Notes under the pieces: model-generated
What the model saw: only the letters and a program-made list of their open reading frames with translations
Databases searched by the model: none
Told to the model about the DNA's origin: nothing
Program-made: the position numbers and the translations under genes
Part shown: positions 7,289-15,150 of the stretch, piece after piece
Layout: each line of letters begins with the position of its first letter
Numbering within the stretch: the stretch's first letter is position 1
NCBI GenBank assembly: GCA_021108055.1
Contig: JAIORR010000048.1
Span: 1-21,672, forward strand
Reading direction: 5' to 3'
Source: Candidatus Cloacimonadota bacterium
GTDB lineage: Bacteria; Cloacimonadota; Cloacimonadia; Cloacimonadales; TCS61
DNA: 21,672 bases

Positions 7289-8439
7289 AAAAAGACATTT
7301 CTATTTTTATGTTCATTGATGCTCTGGGCTGGGAAATCATCAAAGACATGAATTTCCTTGAGGAACTTTTACCATACCGCTACCCGGCATTAATGCAATT
7401 CGGATATTCCTGCACAGCTATCCCGACTATCCTTACAGGACAGCCTCCTACAGTTCACAAACATCTCAGCTTCTATTATTACGATCCTGTAAATTCTCCG
7501 TTCAAGATGTTCAAAATTCTCAAGTATTTACCTTCGTGTATTTTTGACCGCTGGCGATTCAGACACCTGTTCTCTAAATTAATAAAAAAAATGAAAGGAT
7601 ACACAGGCTACTTTGAAATTTATGCAATGCCGTTCGATCGTATCCATTACTTTGATTATATAGAAAAAAAAGATCTGTTCGTTCCCTGTGGTCTGGCACC
7701 TGTTCCAAATATAGCAGACCAGCTTGAGGAAAGAAAAATACCTTATCATATTTCCAATTGGAGACTTAGCGAACTTCAAAATATCAATGCTCTCATCGAA
7801 GATATGAAAAAAGGTGAAATCAGGTTTGCATTCCTTTATACTGCCGCAATGGATTCCCTGTTACATCGGGTAACAAAACAAGGTAAGGAAATTCCGGAAA
7901 AGCTGGATTGGTATAAAGATCAAATAATGCGAGTGGTAGAAACAGCAAAGCAGAACTATGATGATTTCAAGCTGTATATAATGAGCGATCATGGGATGAC
8001 CACTTTAACGGAAATAGTCGATGTGAAAACAATGATAGAAAGCCTGAACTATAAATTTGGAAAAGACTACGTGGCAATGTATGATTCTACGATGGTTCAT
8101 TTCTGGTATTTCAATGAAGAAGCAAAGAATGCAATATTGACCAAACTCCTCGAAGTTCCCCATTCACACATTTTAACTGATGAAGAAAAAAAACGTTATA
8201 TGATCGATTTTGAGGATGACATGTATGGTGAGACATTGTTATTGATGGATGCCGGCTACCAGATCGCTCCCAGTGATATGGGACTGAATGCACTGCCCGC
8301 AATGCATGGTTTTGCCCCAGAACATGAAGATTCCATTGCTTCTTTTCTTTCTATGGAACCACTCGATAATCCGCCGAAATGGGTTGGAGATTATCACAGG
8401 ATAATGCTCGAAAAGATGAATATGATCGTTAAAAAGTAA
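7285..8439 (+). CDS. Alkaline-phosphatase-superfamily hydrolase (type I phosphodiesterase/nucleotide pyrophosphatase-like)
   Basis: This 384-aa protein has the complete set of metal and nucleophile residues of the alkaline phosphatase superfamily, closest to the PF01663 phosphodiesterase/nucleotide pyrophosphatase type. D12 is in FMFIDALGW and the likely nucleophile T44 is in SCTAIPTILTG. D190 and H194 are in AAMDSLLH, D235 and H236 in MSDHGM, and H341 in MHGF. Such enzymes use two zinc-type ions to cleave phosphomonoesters or diesters, including nucleotide sugars and glycolipid phosphates. There is no signal peptide, so it should be cytoplasmic or membrane-associated. Its ATG overlaps the stop of the preceding membrane protein, and GGAGG lies 7 nt upstream. 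The substrate cannot be told from sequence. The envelope-gene context suggests a lipid- or sugar-linked phosphoester. Confidence 0.75.
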   Translation: MKKDISIFMFIDALGWEIIKDMNFLEELLPYRYPALMQFGYSCTAIPTILTGQPPTVHKHLSFYYYDPVNSPFKMFKILKYLPSCIFDRWRFRHLFSKLIKKMKGYTGYFEIYAMPFDRIHYFDYIEKKDLFVPCGLAPVPNIADQLEERKIPYHISNWRLSELQNINALIEDMKKGEIRFAFLYTAAMDSLLHRVTKQGKEIPEKLDWYKDQIMRVVETAKQNYDDFKLYIMSDHGMTTLTEIVDVKTMIESLNYKFGKDYVAMYDSTMVHFWYFNEEAKNAILTKLLEVPHSHILTDEEKKRYMIDFEDDMYGETLLLMDAGYQIAPSDMGLNALPAMHGFAPEHEDSIASFLSMEPLDNPPKWVGDYHRIMLEKMNMIVKK

Positions 8440-8481
8440 ATCAAATATCCTTGTTCGAACCTTTGTATAAGCAGGAATAAA

Positions 8482-8997
8482 ATGATATATTATAAAAATT
8501 ATGAAAGTCCCGTAGAATTGCTGGTTCTCGTGTCAGATGATTCTGCCTTGCTCGAAATCCATTTCTGTATTCAATTTAACGAAAGCGTGTTTTCTGAGAA
8601 ATATCGGAAGAACAATGATCATCCGATTCTTGTGGAAACAGAACGACAATTAGATGAATACTTTCGAGGAAAAAGAACAAGATTTGATATTCCTGTAAAA
8701 CTATCCGGAACTGATTTCCAGAAGAAAGTTTGGAACGAACTTCGTAAAATACCTTTCGGAACAACTATCTCATACCAGAAAATCGCAAAAGAAGTAGGTG
8801 GAAAAAACAAAGCACGTGCTGTGGGTCTGGCTAACAAAAAGAATCCTGTTCCAATTATAATCCCCTGCCATAGAGTTATTTCAAAAGACGGTTCACTCGG
8901 AGGATTCAGCGGTAGTGTCCCCATCAAAAGATACCTGATCGAGCTTGAGAAAATAGTTTTGGACAGCAGAAAAAAAAAGAACGGCTTAGAAGTATAA
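8482..8997 (+). CDS. ogt: Methylated-DNA--protein-cysteine methyltransferase (O6-alkylguanine repair)
   Basis: This 171-aa protein is an Ogt/AGT-type suicide repair enzyme. It moves the alkyl group from O6-alkylguanine in DNA onto its own cysteine. The active-site motif is IIIPCHRVI with acceptor C129. The arginine finger region ARAVGLANKKNP (R112) and the winged-helix GTTISYQKIA motif precede it, and GSLGGFSG with KRYLIELE follows. The N-terminal half (residues 1-75) is the usual weakly conserved ribonuclease-like domain. The length matches the family. The start is an ATG after GCAGGA. Its last codons (RKKKNGLEV plus TAA) are written by the left arm of a hairpin that serves as the terminator of htpG on the opposite strand. 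Confidence 0.93.
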   Translation: MIYYKNYESPVELLVLVSDDSALLEIHFCIQFNESVFSEKYRKNNDHPILVETERQLDEYFRGKRTRFDIPVKLSGTDFQKKVWNELRKIPFGTTISYQKIAKEVGGKNKARAVGLANKKNPVPIIIPCHRVISKDGSLGGFSGSVPIKRYLIELEKIVLDSRKKKNGLEV

Positions 8998-9004
8998 GCC
9001 GTTC
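8971..9004 (-). terminator. Intrinsic terminator of htpG, embedded in the 3' end of ogt
   Basis: A perfect 10-bp stem (GAACGGCTTA at 8979-8988 with TAAGCCGTTC at 8995-9004) encloses a 6-nt loop. Read on the minus strand it is followed directly by TC and a run of eight T, the classic form of a Rho-independent terminator. It lies just past the htpG stop. On the plus strand it is followed only by AGATTATTTT, so it may also weakly end ogt transcription. The ogt stop codon (8995-8997) lies in the stem. Confidence 0.85.
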
Positions 9005-9026
9005 AGATTATTTTCAGTTCCGATAT

Positions 9027-11039
9027 TTATCCTATTAATTTCAGCACCTTATTAGATTTTTCTATGAATGCTTGTAGTTCCTTTCCGGAAAAACGCTTTT
9101 GTTCCAACAATGCCAATTCGTGAACGAATTTAACAAGAAGTTCCACTTCTTCATTTTTCCCTTTTCCCGAAAATGTAAGTATTTTTTTTATAGTATCATT
9201 TTCCATATTCACGATTATTGTATGATTTTTCAGCATATCGTTTTCTGCTTGTCTTTCGAGGAAATTCATTTCCTGGAATCTACGCATAAATTCATTAAAT
9301 ACGATCATCGCCGGAATATCTTTTGATTTCAGATGTTTCACTTCTGCTTGAACTTCAAAGTGGGTTTTTTCCAAAACCGATTCAAAAGCCTTTTCCCCAA
9401 GTTTTTCGCGGGCAGCGGGAGTAATATCATACGGCTTAATATATGTGAAATCGTCTTTTGTCCTTGAGAAAGGAGCAAGAATAGATATGGATTCAGGATA
9501 TTTTTTTATGAATTCTGCGTAGTTGTCTTTATTAAAGCTCGCTTCGATATTTGTATTCAAAGTTTTATTGAATATTTCTTTTATCTTTTCCGAAAATGTT
9601 TTGTTCTCGGCATCAACGATCTCTGTTTTGTCTTTATCGACCAGATTTTCATTTATTTCAGAATCGATGCGGACAAAAGTAACATCCCAGCCTTTCATCT
9701 CGAGGTTCTGAAAAAGATGATTATCTAAAACAGAAGAAGAATATATCACTTCAATTCCCTGTTCTTTCATCATATTCAAATATGTAACTTGAGTATCTTC
9801 ACCCGGAGCATAATATATTTTCTGAGGTTTGTCTTTTGTTTTGTTTCGCTCGCAGTATTCCTTGATAGTAACGAAATCACCCTGAGTTGATTTGAAAATA
9901 ATATATTCTCGCATTGCTTCATTGAATTTTTCATCCGTTAGTATTCCATATTTTATGAACTGATCGATATCTCCCCAGAAAGCTTCGTATTTTTTTCTGT
10001 CTTCCTGGAAAATATTTTTCAGACTGTCCGCAACTTTTTTAATGATATACTGAGATATTTTCATAACCTGCTTATCGTGTTGTAAGAAGCTCCTGGAAAC
10101 ATTTAATGGAATTTCCGGAATATCGACTCCGCCCCGAAGCAGAAGCAAAAATTCGGGAATTATCCCTTTCAGATCATCTGCAACGAACACATTATTGCAA
10201 TAAAGTTTTACTTTTCCTGCATTAATATCGAGCTGGCTCTTTATCTTTGGAAAATAAAGGATACCTTTTAAATTGAACGGGAAATCTACATTCAGGTGGA
10301 TCCAGAAAAGCGGGTCTTCCCAATCATGAAATAGTTTCTTATAAAATTCTTTGTATTCTTCATCTGTAACATCTTTTGGTTTTCGCAGCCATAATGCTTC
10401 TTTCTGATTAACAACTTCCTTATTAAATTCAATCGGGAAAGGCATAAAATTGCTGTATTTTTCTATCAATTCTTTCACTTTTGATTCTTCTAAATATTCA
10501 TGGCTGTCTTTGTTCAGATGCACAGTTACAGTTGTTCCCACCTTAGATTGGATCCCTGCATCACTCTTATACTCAGCTTCTCCCTCACATTCCCAGAAAG
10601 CAGGTTTGGAATTCGCTTTGTAGGAAAGAGAATCTATTGTTACTTTTTGTGCAACCATAAATGATGAATAAAAACCAAGACCGAAATGACCGATGATATT
10701 CGATTGTTTATCTTTGAATTTTTCTATAAAATCTTCCGCTCCGGAAAATGCTATCTGGTTAATATATTTTTTTATTTCCGAAGCCGTCATCCCGATACCA
10801 TTGTCTATCACCTGAAGTGTTTTCTTTTTCTTATTTACCTTAATCTCAATTTTCAACGTTTTTTCATCGACATCCGGGTCGGCTGCTTTTCTTTTGTTCA
10901 GTGCATCTATTGCATTGGAAATAAGTTCCCGCAGGAAAATATCATGTTCACTATATAACCATTTTTTAATTATGGGAAAAATATTTTCTGTATGAATAGA
11001 AAGTTTCCCGCTTTTTAAATCTGCTTTAGTCCGTGCCAT
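9027..11039 (-). CDS. htpG: Molecular chaperone HtpG (Hsp90 family)
   Basis: This 670-aa protein is the cytosolic bacterial Hsp90, an ATP-driven dimeric chaperone that finishes folding of client proteins with DnaK. The GHKL ATPase motifs are intact: LRELISNAIDAL (catalytic E38, N42), DNGIGM (79-84) and GHFGLGFYS (117-125). The middle-domain landmark NVSRSFLQ and the C-terminal dimerisation region are present. It is slightly longer than E. coli HtpG (624 aa). AGGAGT lies 5 nt upstream of the ATG. It is the last gene of the leftward block and ends at a strong terminator. Upstream lies a CIRCE-like operator, which implies HrcA-type heat-shock control. Confidence 0.97.
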   Translation of the reverse strand: MARTKADLKSGKLSIHTENIFPIIKKWLYSEHDIFLRELISNAIDALNKRKAADPDVDEKTLKIEIKVNKKKKTLQVIDNGIGMTASEIKKYINQIAFSGAEDFIEKFKDKQSNIIGHFGLGFYSSFMVAQKVTIDSLSYKANSKPAFWECEGEAEYKSDAGIQSKVGTTVTVHLNKDSHEYLEESKVKELIEKYSNFMPFPIEFNKEVVNQKEALWLRKPKDVTDEEYKEFYKKLFHDWEDPLFWIHLNVDFPFNLKGILYFPKIKSQLDINAGKVKLYCNNVFVADDLKGIIPEFLLLLRGGVDIPEIPLNVSRSFLQHDKQVMKISQYIIKKVADSLKNIFQEDRKKYEAFWGDIDQFIKYGILTDEKFNEAMREYIIFKSTQGDFVTIKEYCERNKTKDKPQKIYYAPGEDTQVTYLNMMKEQGIEVIYSSSVLDNHLFQNLEMKGWDVTFVRIDSEINENLVDKDKTEIVDAENKTFSEKIKEIFNKTLNTNIEASFNKDNYAEFIKKYPESISILAPFSRTKDDFTYIKPYDITPAAREKLGEKAFESVLEKTHFEVQAEVKHLKSKDIPAMIVFNEFMRRFQEMNFLERQAENDMLKNHTIIVNMENDTIKKILTFSGKGKNEEVELLVKFVHELALLEQKRFSGKELQAFIEKSNKVLKLIG

Positions 11040-11100
11040 TTTTTACTCCTGATCTTTTTTTAAAGATAAAAATTTTTAATAGATTATTTTGTCAAAATAT

Positions 11101-11109
11101 ATTTTAGCA
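11101..11109 (-). promoter_or_regulatory. Candidate extended -10 promoter of htpG
   Basis: On the minus strand TGC-TAAAAT is an extended -10 element, five of six matches to TATAAT. It overlaps one half-site of the CIRCE-like operator. It would give a leader of about 55 nt for htpG. A second, less convincing option is TTGACA (11090-11095) with TTTTAT (11066-11071) at 18-nt spacing. Confidence 0.4.
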
Positions 11110-11130
11110 GTCTAAAATAAAGAGTGCTTA
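11104..11130 (-). promoter_or_regulatory. CIRCE-like HrcA operator upstream of htpG
   Basis: TTAGCAGTC (11104-11112), nine spacer bases, then GAGTGCTTA (11122-11130) matches the CIRCE consensus TTAGCACTC-N9-GAGTGCTAA at 16 of 18 positions with the exact 9-nt spacing. It lies in the 93-bp gap between the sensor kinase stop and the htpG start, and overlaps a candidate -10 element. In bacteria with HrcA this operator represses groE and dnaK operons until heat shock. Control of htpG by it is inferred. Confidence 0.8.
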
Positions 11131-11132
11131 AT

Positions 11133-13274
11133 TTACTTTAATTCTCTGATTCTAAAGGTAAAGGAAACTCCGTCTGTTGTATCTAATTCGATTTTGCTGT
11201 GTAGCTGTATTGCAAGCAGTCTCACTAATTCCAGTCCAACAGTCTGGGGATTTTTTATATCTATTGATCCCGGGAAATTCACACCATTATTTCTCACTAC
11301 AAGGATATAACTTTTCTCATTATCTGATGTCATCTCAATATTGATCTCACCTTTTGCATCATCCGGAAAAGCATGTTTAAGAAAATTAGTTACAAGTTCA
11401 TTGATGAGTAAACCGCAGGGAATAGCAGTATTAATGTTAAGTGAGATGTCATCGATCTTTGAAATAAACTTTATTCTATTTGTATTTATTTTATACGAAC
11501 AAAGCAAATACATAACCAGGCTATTAATATATTTATCAAAATCTATATAAGCCAGGTTTCCGGATTGATATAGTTTTTCGTGAACGAGCGACATCGAATA
11601 TATCCGGTTTTGTGTGTTCTTGAACAGGTTCGATTTTGCACTATCATTTTTCTTGTCATGAGACTGCATATTAAGCATACTGGAAATAACCTGCAAATTA
11701 TTTTTTACTCTGTGATGAATTTCCTTAAGCATAACTTCCTTTTCTTTTAATGAATCATTGATGGATTTTTCTGCTTTTTTCCGCACATCGATCTCATTTT
11801 TTAATTCAATGTTAGAATTCGCAAGCTCAGATGTTCGTAATTTTATTTTTTCTTCCAGACTGTTTTTTGCTTTTTCCAGTAATAAGTTTTCCCTGTTTTT
11901 GTTTCTGTACCGGTAATAAACGATCAAAGAAAGACTAAAGACCACAACCAGGATCATATATAAACGCAGTCTTGTAAGATTTTCCTTTTCCAATTTTAAT
12001 TTATATATAAGATTATCTTTTAATAATAGTTCATTTTCTTTTTCAGTTTTTTCTGTTTCATAGTTAGTCTGCATCTCTGCGATCTTTTCGCTGGTAGATT
12101 CATTGAAGATACTATCTTTAATATCAGAATATACAGCTTTGTGTTTATAAGCTTCTTTAAAATTATTTTTAGCAAAATATAGGTCCGAAAGTATCTCATG
12201 TATATCTTTCTCAATATTCTTAGCTTCTATTTTCGTGGCATATAGCAGAGCCTGTTTTAAACATTCCAGCGATTTATCATATATTTTTTTTTCATAATAG
12301 AGGTTCCCAATATTCTTGTATGCGTTTGCGATCCCATATTTGTCTCCTACCTCTTTCTTTATCTTCAGAGATCTGGAGTAAAAATCCAATGTTAAATCAC
12401 TCTTGTTCAGGTATTCATAAACGATACCAATATTATTGAGCGTCGATGCTATACGCTTTTTGTTTCCTAATTCTTCATTAATACTTAATGCCCGATCATA
12501 ATAAAACAGTGCTTTCTCGTAATTTTCTTTTTCAAGATAAACATTTCCAATGTTATTCAAAGTGGAAGCTATAGCTCTTTTGTCTTTGAATTCCTCTTTT
12601 AATTTTAACGCTCTCAAGTAATTTTCTAATGCTTTGTTATAATTATTCAATCTAAGAAAAACATTCCCCAGGTTATTTAGTGTAGAAGAAATCGCCTGAT
12701 CCTTGATCTCTTCACGTATTTTCAATGCATTCAGGAAATATTCCAGAGCTTTGCTGTAATTGCTTAACCTTGAATAGACGCTTCCGATGTTATTGTAGGT
12801 TAATCCAACAGCTTTTTTATCATTTAACTCTATAAAGATCTTCAGTGCTTGCCGATAATAATGTAGAGATTGTGGTAAATCACCAAGAAACCAGTAATCA
12901 TGCCCGATATTGTTCAAGATGTTCGCAATACTCTTTTTCTCGTTAATTTGCCGACACAAAGAAAGAGCTTTATGATAATATTTTATGGAAGAGTCATAAT
13001 CTCTCATTACTCGATATGAATTGCCGATATTGTTCAAAGCAGTAGATTTGGCTTTCAGATCGTTTTCTTTTGATGCCAGTTCAAGTGCCTGGAAACCGCA
13101 TTCGAGCCCCATCTCTGCATCGGTGCTTTTATATTCAGCAGAGAGTTTGTTCAGAATGTCTATTTTATCTTTATCGACTGCGGTATCGAGGGCTGTTTCC
13201 AAACTATCTATAGTGTTGATCGAAAATAAGATCGAAAAAAACACAAGAAACAAAACACAGATAGTTGTTTTCAC
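11133..13274 (-). CDS. TPR-rich sensor histidine kinase (HisKA_2 type)
   Basis: The product is about 713 aa. Residue numbers here count from an upstream TTG at 13292. After a hydrophobic N-terminal segment (9-24, signal or anchor) come seven regular 40-residue TPR units with NNIGNxY cores (about 82-357) plus a degenerate eighth. A coiled coil (405-440), a transmembrane helix (443-460), a second coiled coil (465-520), and a HisKA_2 dimerisation motif EIHHRVKNNLQ (H526/H527) follow. A GHKL ATPase domain has the N box LLINELVTN and QTVGLELV. The G1 box reads RNNG, not DNG. The topology suggests periplasmic TPRs sensing a protein or peptide and a cytoplasmic kinase. No response regulator is adjacent. 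GTG at 13274 is preferred because a -10-like TATACT at 13302-13307 would leave the TTG almost without a leader, and GGGGGGAGG abuts the GTG. Confidence 0.85.
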   Translation of the reverse strand: MKTTICVLFLVFFSILFSINTIDSLETALDTAVDKDKIDILNKLSAEYKSTDAEMGLECGFQALELASKENDLKAKSTALNNIGNSYRVMRDYDSSIKYYHKALSLCRQINEKKSIANILNNIGHDYWFLGDLPQSLHYYRQALKIFIELNDKKAVGLTYNNIGSVYSRLSNYSKALEYFLNALKIREEIKDQAISSTLNNLGNVFLRLNNYNKALENYLRALKLKEEFKDKRAIASTLNNIGNVYLEKENYEKALFYYDRALSINEELGNKKRIASTLNNIGIVYEYLNKSDLTLDFYSRSLKIKKEVGDKYGIANAYKNIGNLYYEKKIYDKSLECLKQALLYATKIEAKNIEKDIHEILSDLYFAKNNFKEAYKHKAVYSDIKDSIFNESTSEKIAEMQTNYETEKTEKENELLLKDNLIYKLKLEKENLTRLRLYMILVVVFSLSLIVYYRYRNKNRENLLLEKAKNSLEEKIKLRTSELANSNIELKNEIDVRKKAEKSINDSLKEKEVMLKEIHHRVKNNLQVISSMLNMQSHDKKNDSAKSNLFKNTQNRIYSMSLVHEKLYQSGNLAYIDFDKYINSLVMYLLCSYKINTNRIKFISKIDDISLNINTAIPCGLLINELVTNFLKHAFPDDAKGEINIEMTSDNEKSYILVVRNNGVNFPGSIDIKNPQTVGLELVRLLAIQLHSKIELDTTDGVSFTFRIRELK

Positions 13275-13301
13275 CCCTCCCCCCAAATTCAATAACCAGT
13301 C

Positions 13302-13307
13302 AGTATA
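13302..13307 (-). promoter_or_regulatory. Possible -10 element for the sensor kinase gene
   Basis: On the minus strand TATACT (five of six to consensus) lies in the 55-73 bp gap between uvrC and the kinase gene. The -35 region at 16 nt (TTAATT) is poor. If used, transcription would start just before the kinase start region. That makes an independent kinase transcript possible, but readthrough from uvrC is equally likely. Confidence 0.25.
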
Positions 13308-13347
13308 AATTCTTTTCTACTTCAATTAATTTAATCAAATAATGAAT

Positions 13348-15150
13348 TTACTTTAGTTCAGTCAAGATTTTAATAGCAGTTGCTTTTCCAATTCCTTTTA
13401 TTTCCATAAGTTTTGCTATGCCGGAATTTTTAATATTCTTAACAGAACCGAATTCTTTCAATAATGCAAATTTAGTGGAAAGTCCCACTCCTTTTATCTT
13501 GTCCAGTTCGCTCTTCAACGTTCTTGCTGTCCTTTTTTTCCTGTGAAAAGTGATAGCAAACCGATGAGCTTCATCACGAAGTTTTATTAAAACTCGAAGA
13601 GCTGCGGATGAACGTGGAAGGATTACAGATCGTTTCTTTTCAGGCAGGAATATTTCTTCCAGCCTTTTTGCCAGCGAAATTATCTCGATATCGGATATTT
13701 CCATTTTTTGCAGTATCTCGCAGGTAGAACTCAGTTGCCCTTTTCCTCCATCTATAACTATCAAGTCTGGTTTTTCCTGCTCCTCGATCTTGTTCAGGTA
13801 ACGCTGTAACGTTTCTGCAAGACAGGCAAAATCGTCCTGCCCGTTTACAGTTTTGATAATATAATGCCTGTAGTTTTTCTTTTTTGGTTTTCCGTTCTCA
13901 AAGAAAACAAGTGACGAAACCGTATCCGAACCCTGTATCGTGGAAATATCGAGGCAAACCATTTTACGCGGGAGTTTCTTTAAACCCAGTTTATCTTTCA
14001 ATTCCTTTATCGGAAAAATGGTTCTATTGCTCTTTCGCAAGTATTTCAATTTCTGTTCTTCCACATAATTGCAGGCATTTTCACGAGCTATCATTATCAA
14101 GATTTTCTTTTCTCCCCTGCTGGGAACGATGAGTTTTTTATTCAGCCAATTACTTAGAAGAGTATGATCAGAAGGTTTTACTTGCAATAATATCCTGAAA
14201 GGAAGATTATCTAATTTATTAGAATAATACTGTTTCAAAAAAGCTTCCATTAGTTCGGGAAGATCACTTCCCACTACATTTTCCAGAGAGTATGTTTCCT
14301 TATTAAGAAGTTTTCCGGAAAGAATCTTCAACACAACCACAGCAGCTTTGTCGTTTTCTTTGTAGATGCCTATCACATCGCGGTTCTTTTCGTCTGTATA
14401 GTACATCGTCCGCGCAAAATGAAGCTTCTGAATATCCTTTATTTTATCCCGCAATCTGGCTGCATCTTCAAATTTTAAATTCTTCGACCTTTCTTTCATC
14501 TCTTTGTGCAGATCTTCGATTACCTGCTGATTTTTTCCTTTAAGAAAATTAATTGCATTGGTAACTGTTTTATTATATTCGTCTTTATCGATATTTCCCA
14601 CACACGGAGCCGGGCACTTTCCAAGTTGATGATTTATACATGCTTTTTTGTAGAAAAGTTCTCCTTCCAGAATTTTCCGGCTGCAAGATCTCATCGGAAA
14701 TATCCATTCCATCAAGCGAAGTGTTTTTCTTATTGCTCTTGAATCCGTATAAGGACCAAAGTATTTTGAACCATCTTTTATTATATTCCTTGTAATAAAT
14801 ATCCGGGGAAAATCTTCTTTAATTGTGATCTTGATAAATGGAAACTGTTTATCATCTTTCAGAGAAATATTATATTTTGGTCGATGTTTTTTTATCAGGT
14901 TCGATTCCAAAACCAGTGCCTGGTCTTCGGTTTTCGTAATTATATAGTCGAAATCACAGATTTTACTTACAAGCTCTTTTGTCTTTGTATCTACCGGAGT
15001 ACCGCTGAAATAGCTGCGTATTCTGTTTTTGAGGATCTTTGCTTTTCCCACATATATGATCTTATCCTGGGAATTTTTCATTAGATAAACACCTGATGAA
15101 GCGGGAAGCAGAGATAATTTTGATTTTATTTTTTCTGAAATTTCCGACAT
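13348..15150 (-). CDS. uvrC: Excinuclease ABC subunit C
   Basis: This 600-aa protein is the dual-incision nuclease of nucleotide excision repair and cuts on both sides of the lesion held by UvrB. Domains in order: a GIY-YIG nuclease (SGVYLMKNSQDKIIYVGKAK, about 18-37), a cysteine cluster (C-x13-C-x6-C-x3-C around residues 157-182) matching the iron-sulfur site known in UvrC, a UVR domain for UvrB contact (FEDAARLRDKI), an RNase H-like nuclease (CLDISTIQGSD, VIDGGKGQL, DEAHRFAITFHRKKR), and C-terminal helix-hairpin-helix motifs (IKGVGLSTK and IKGIGKATA). The length is typical. Its ATG lies inside the murJ 3' end (25-bp overlap), so the two are cotranscribed. Confidence 0.97.
   Translation of the reverse strand: MSEISEKIKSKLSLLPASSGVYLMKNSQDKIIYVGKAKILKNRIRSYFSGTPVDTKTKELVSKICDFDYIITKTEDQALVLESNLIKKHRPKYNISLKDDKQFPFIKITIKEDFPRIFITRNIIKDGSKYFGPYTDSRAIRKTLRLMEWIFPMRSCSRKILEGELFYKKACINHQLGKCPAPCVGNIDKDEYNKTVTNAINFLKGKNQQVIEDLHKEMKERSKNLKFEDAARLRDKIKDIQKLHFARTMYYTDEKNRDVIGIYKENDKAAVVVLKILSGKLLNKETYSLENVVGSDLPELMEAFLKQYYSNKLDNLPFRILLQVKPSDHTLLSNWLNKKLIVPSRGEKKILIMIARENACNYVEEQKLKYLRKSNRTIFPIKELKDKLGLKKLPRKMVCLDISTIQGSDTVSSLVFFENGKPKKKNYRHYIIKTVNGQDDFACLAETLQRYLNKIEEQEKPDLIVIDGGKGQLSSTCEILQKMEISDIEIISLAKRLEEIFLPEKKRSVILPRSSAALRVLIKLRDEAHRFAITFHRKKRTARTLKSELDKIKGVGLSTKFALLKEFGSVKNIKNSGIAKLMEIKGIGKATAIKILTELK

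Noticed and set aside
12240..13050. Regular repeats with a period of about 120 nt, considered as a CRISPR-like or satellite array
   Set aside because: They are the coding trace of the 40-residue TPR units (NNIGNxY). There are no identical short repeats with unique spacers.
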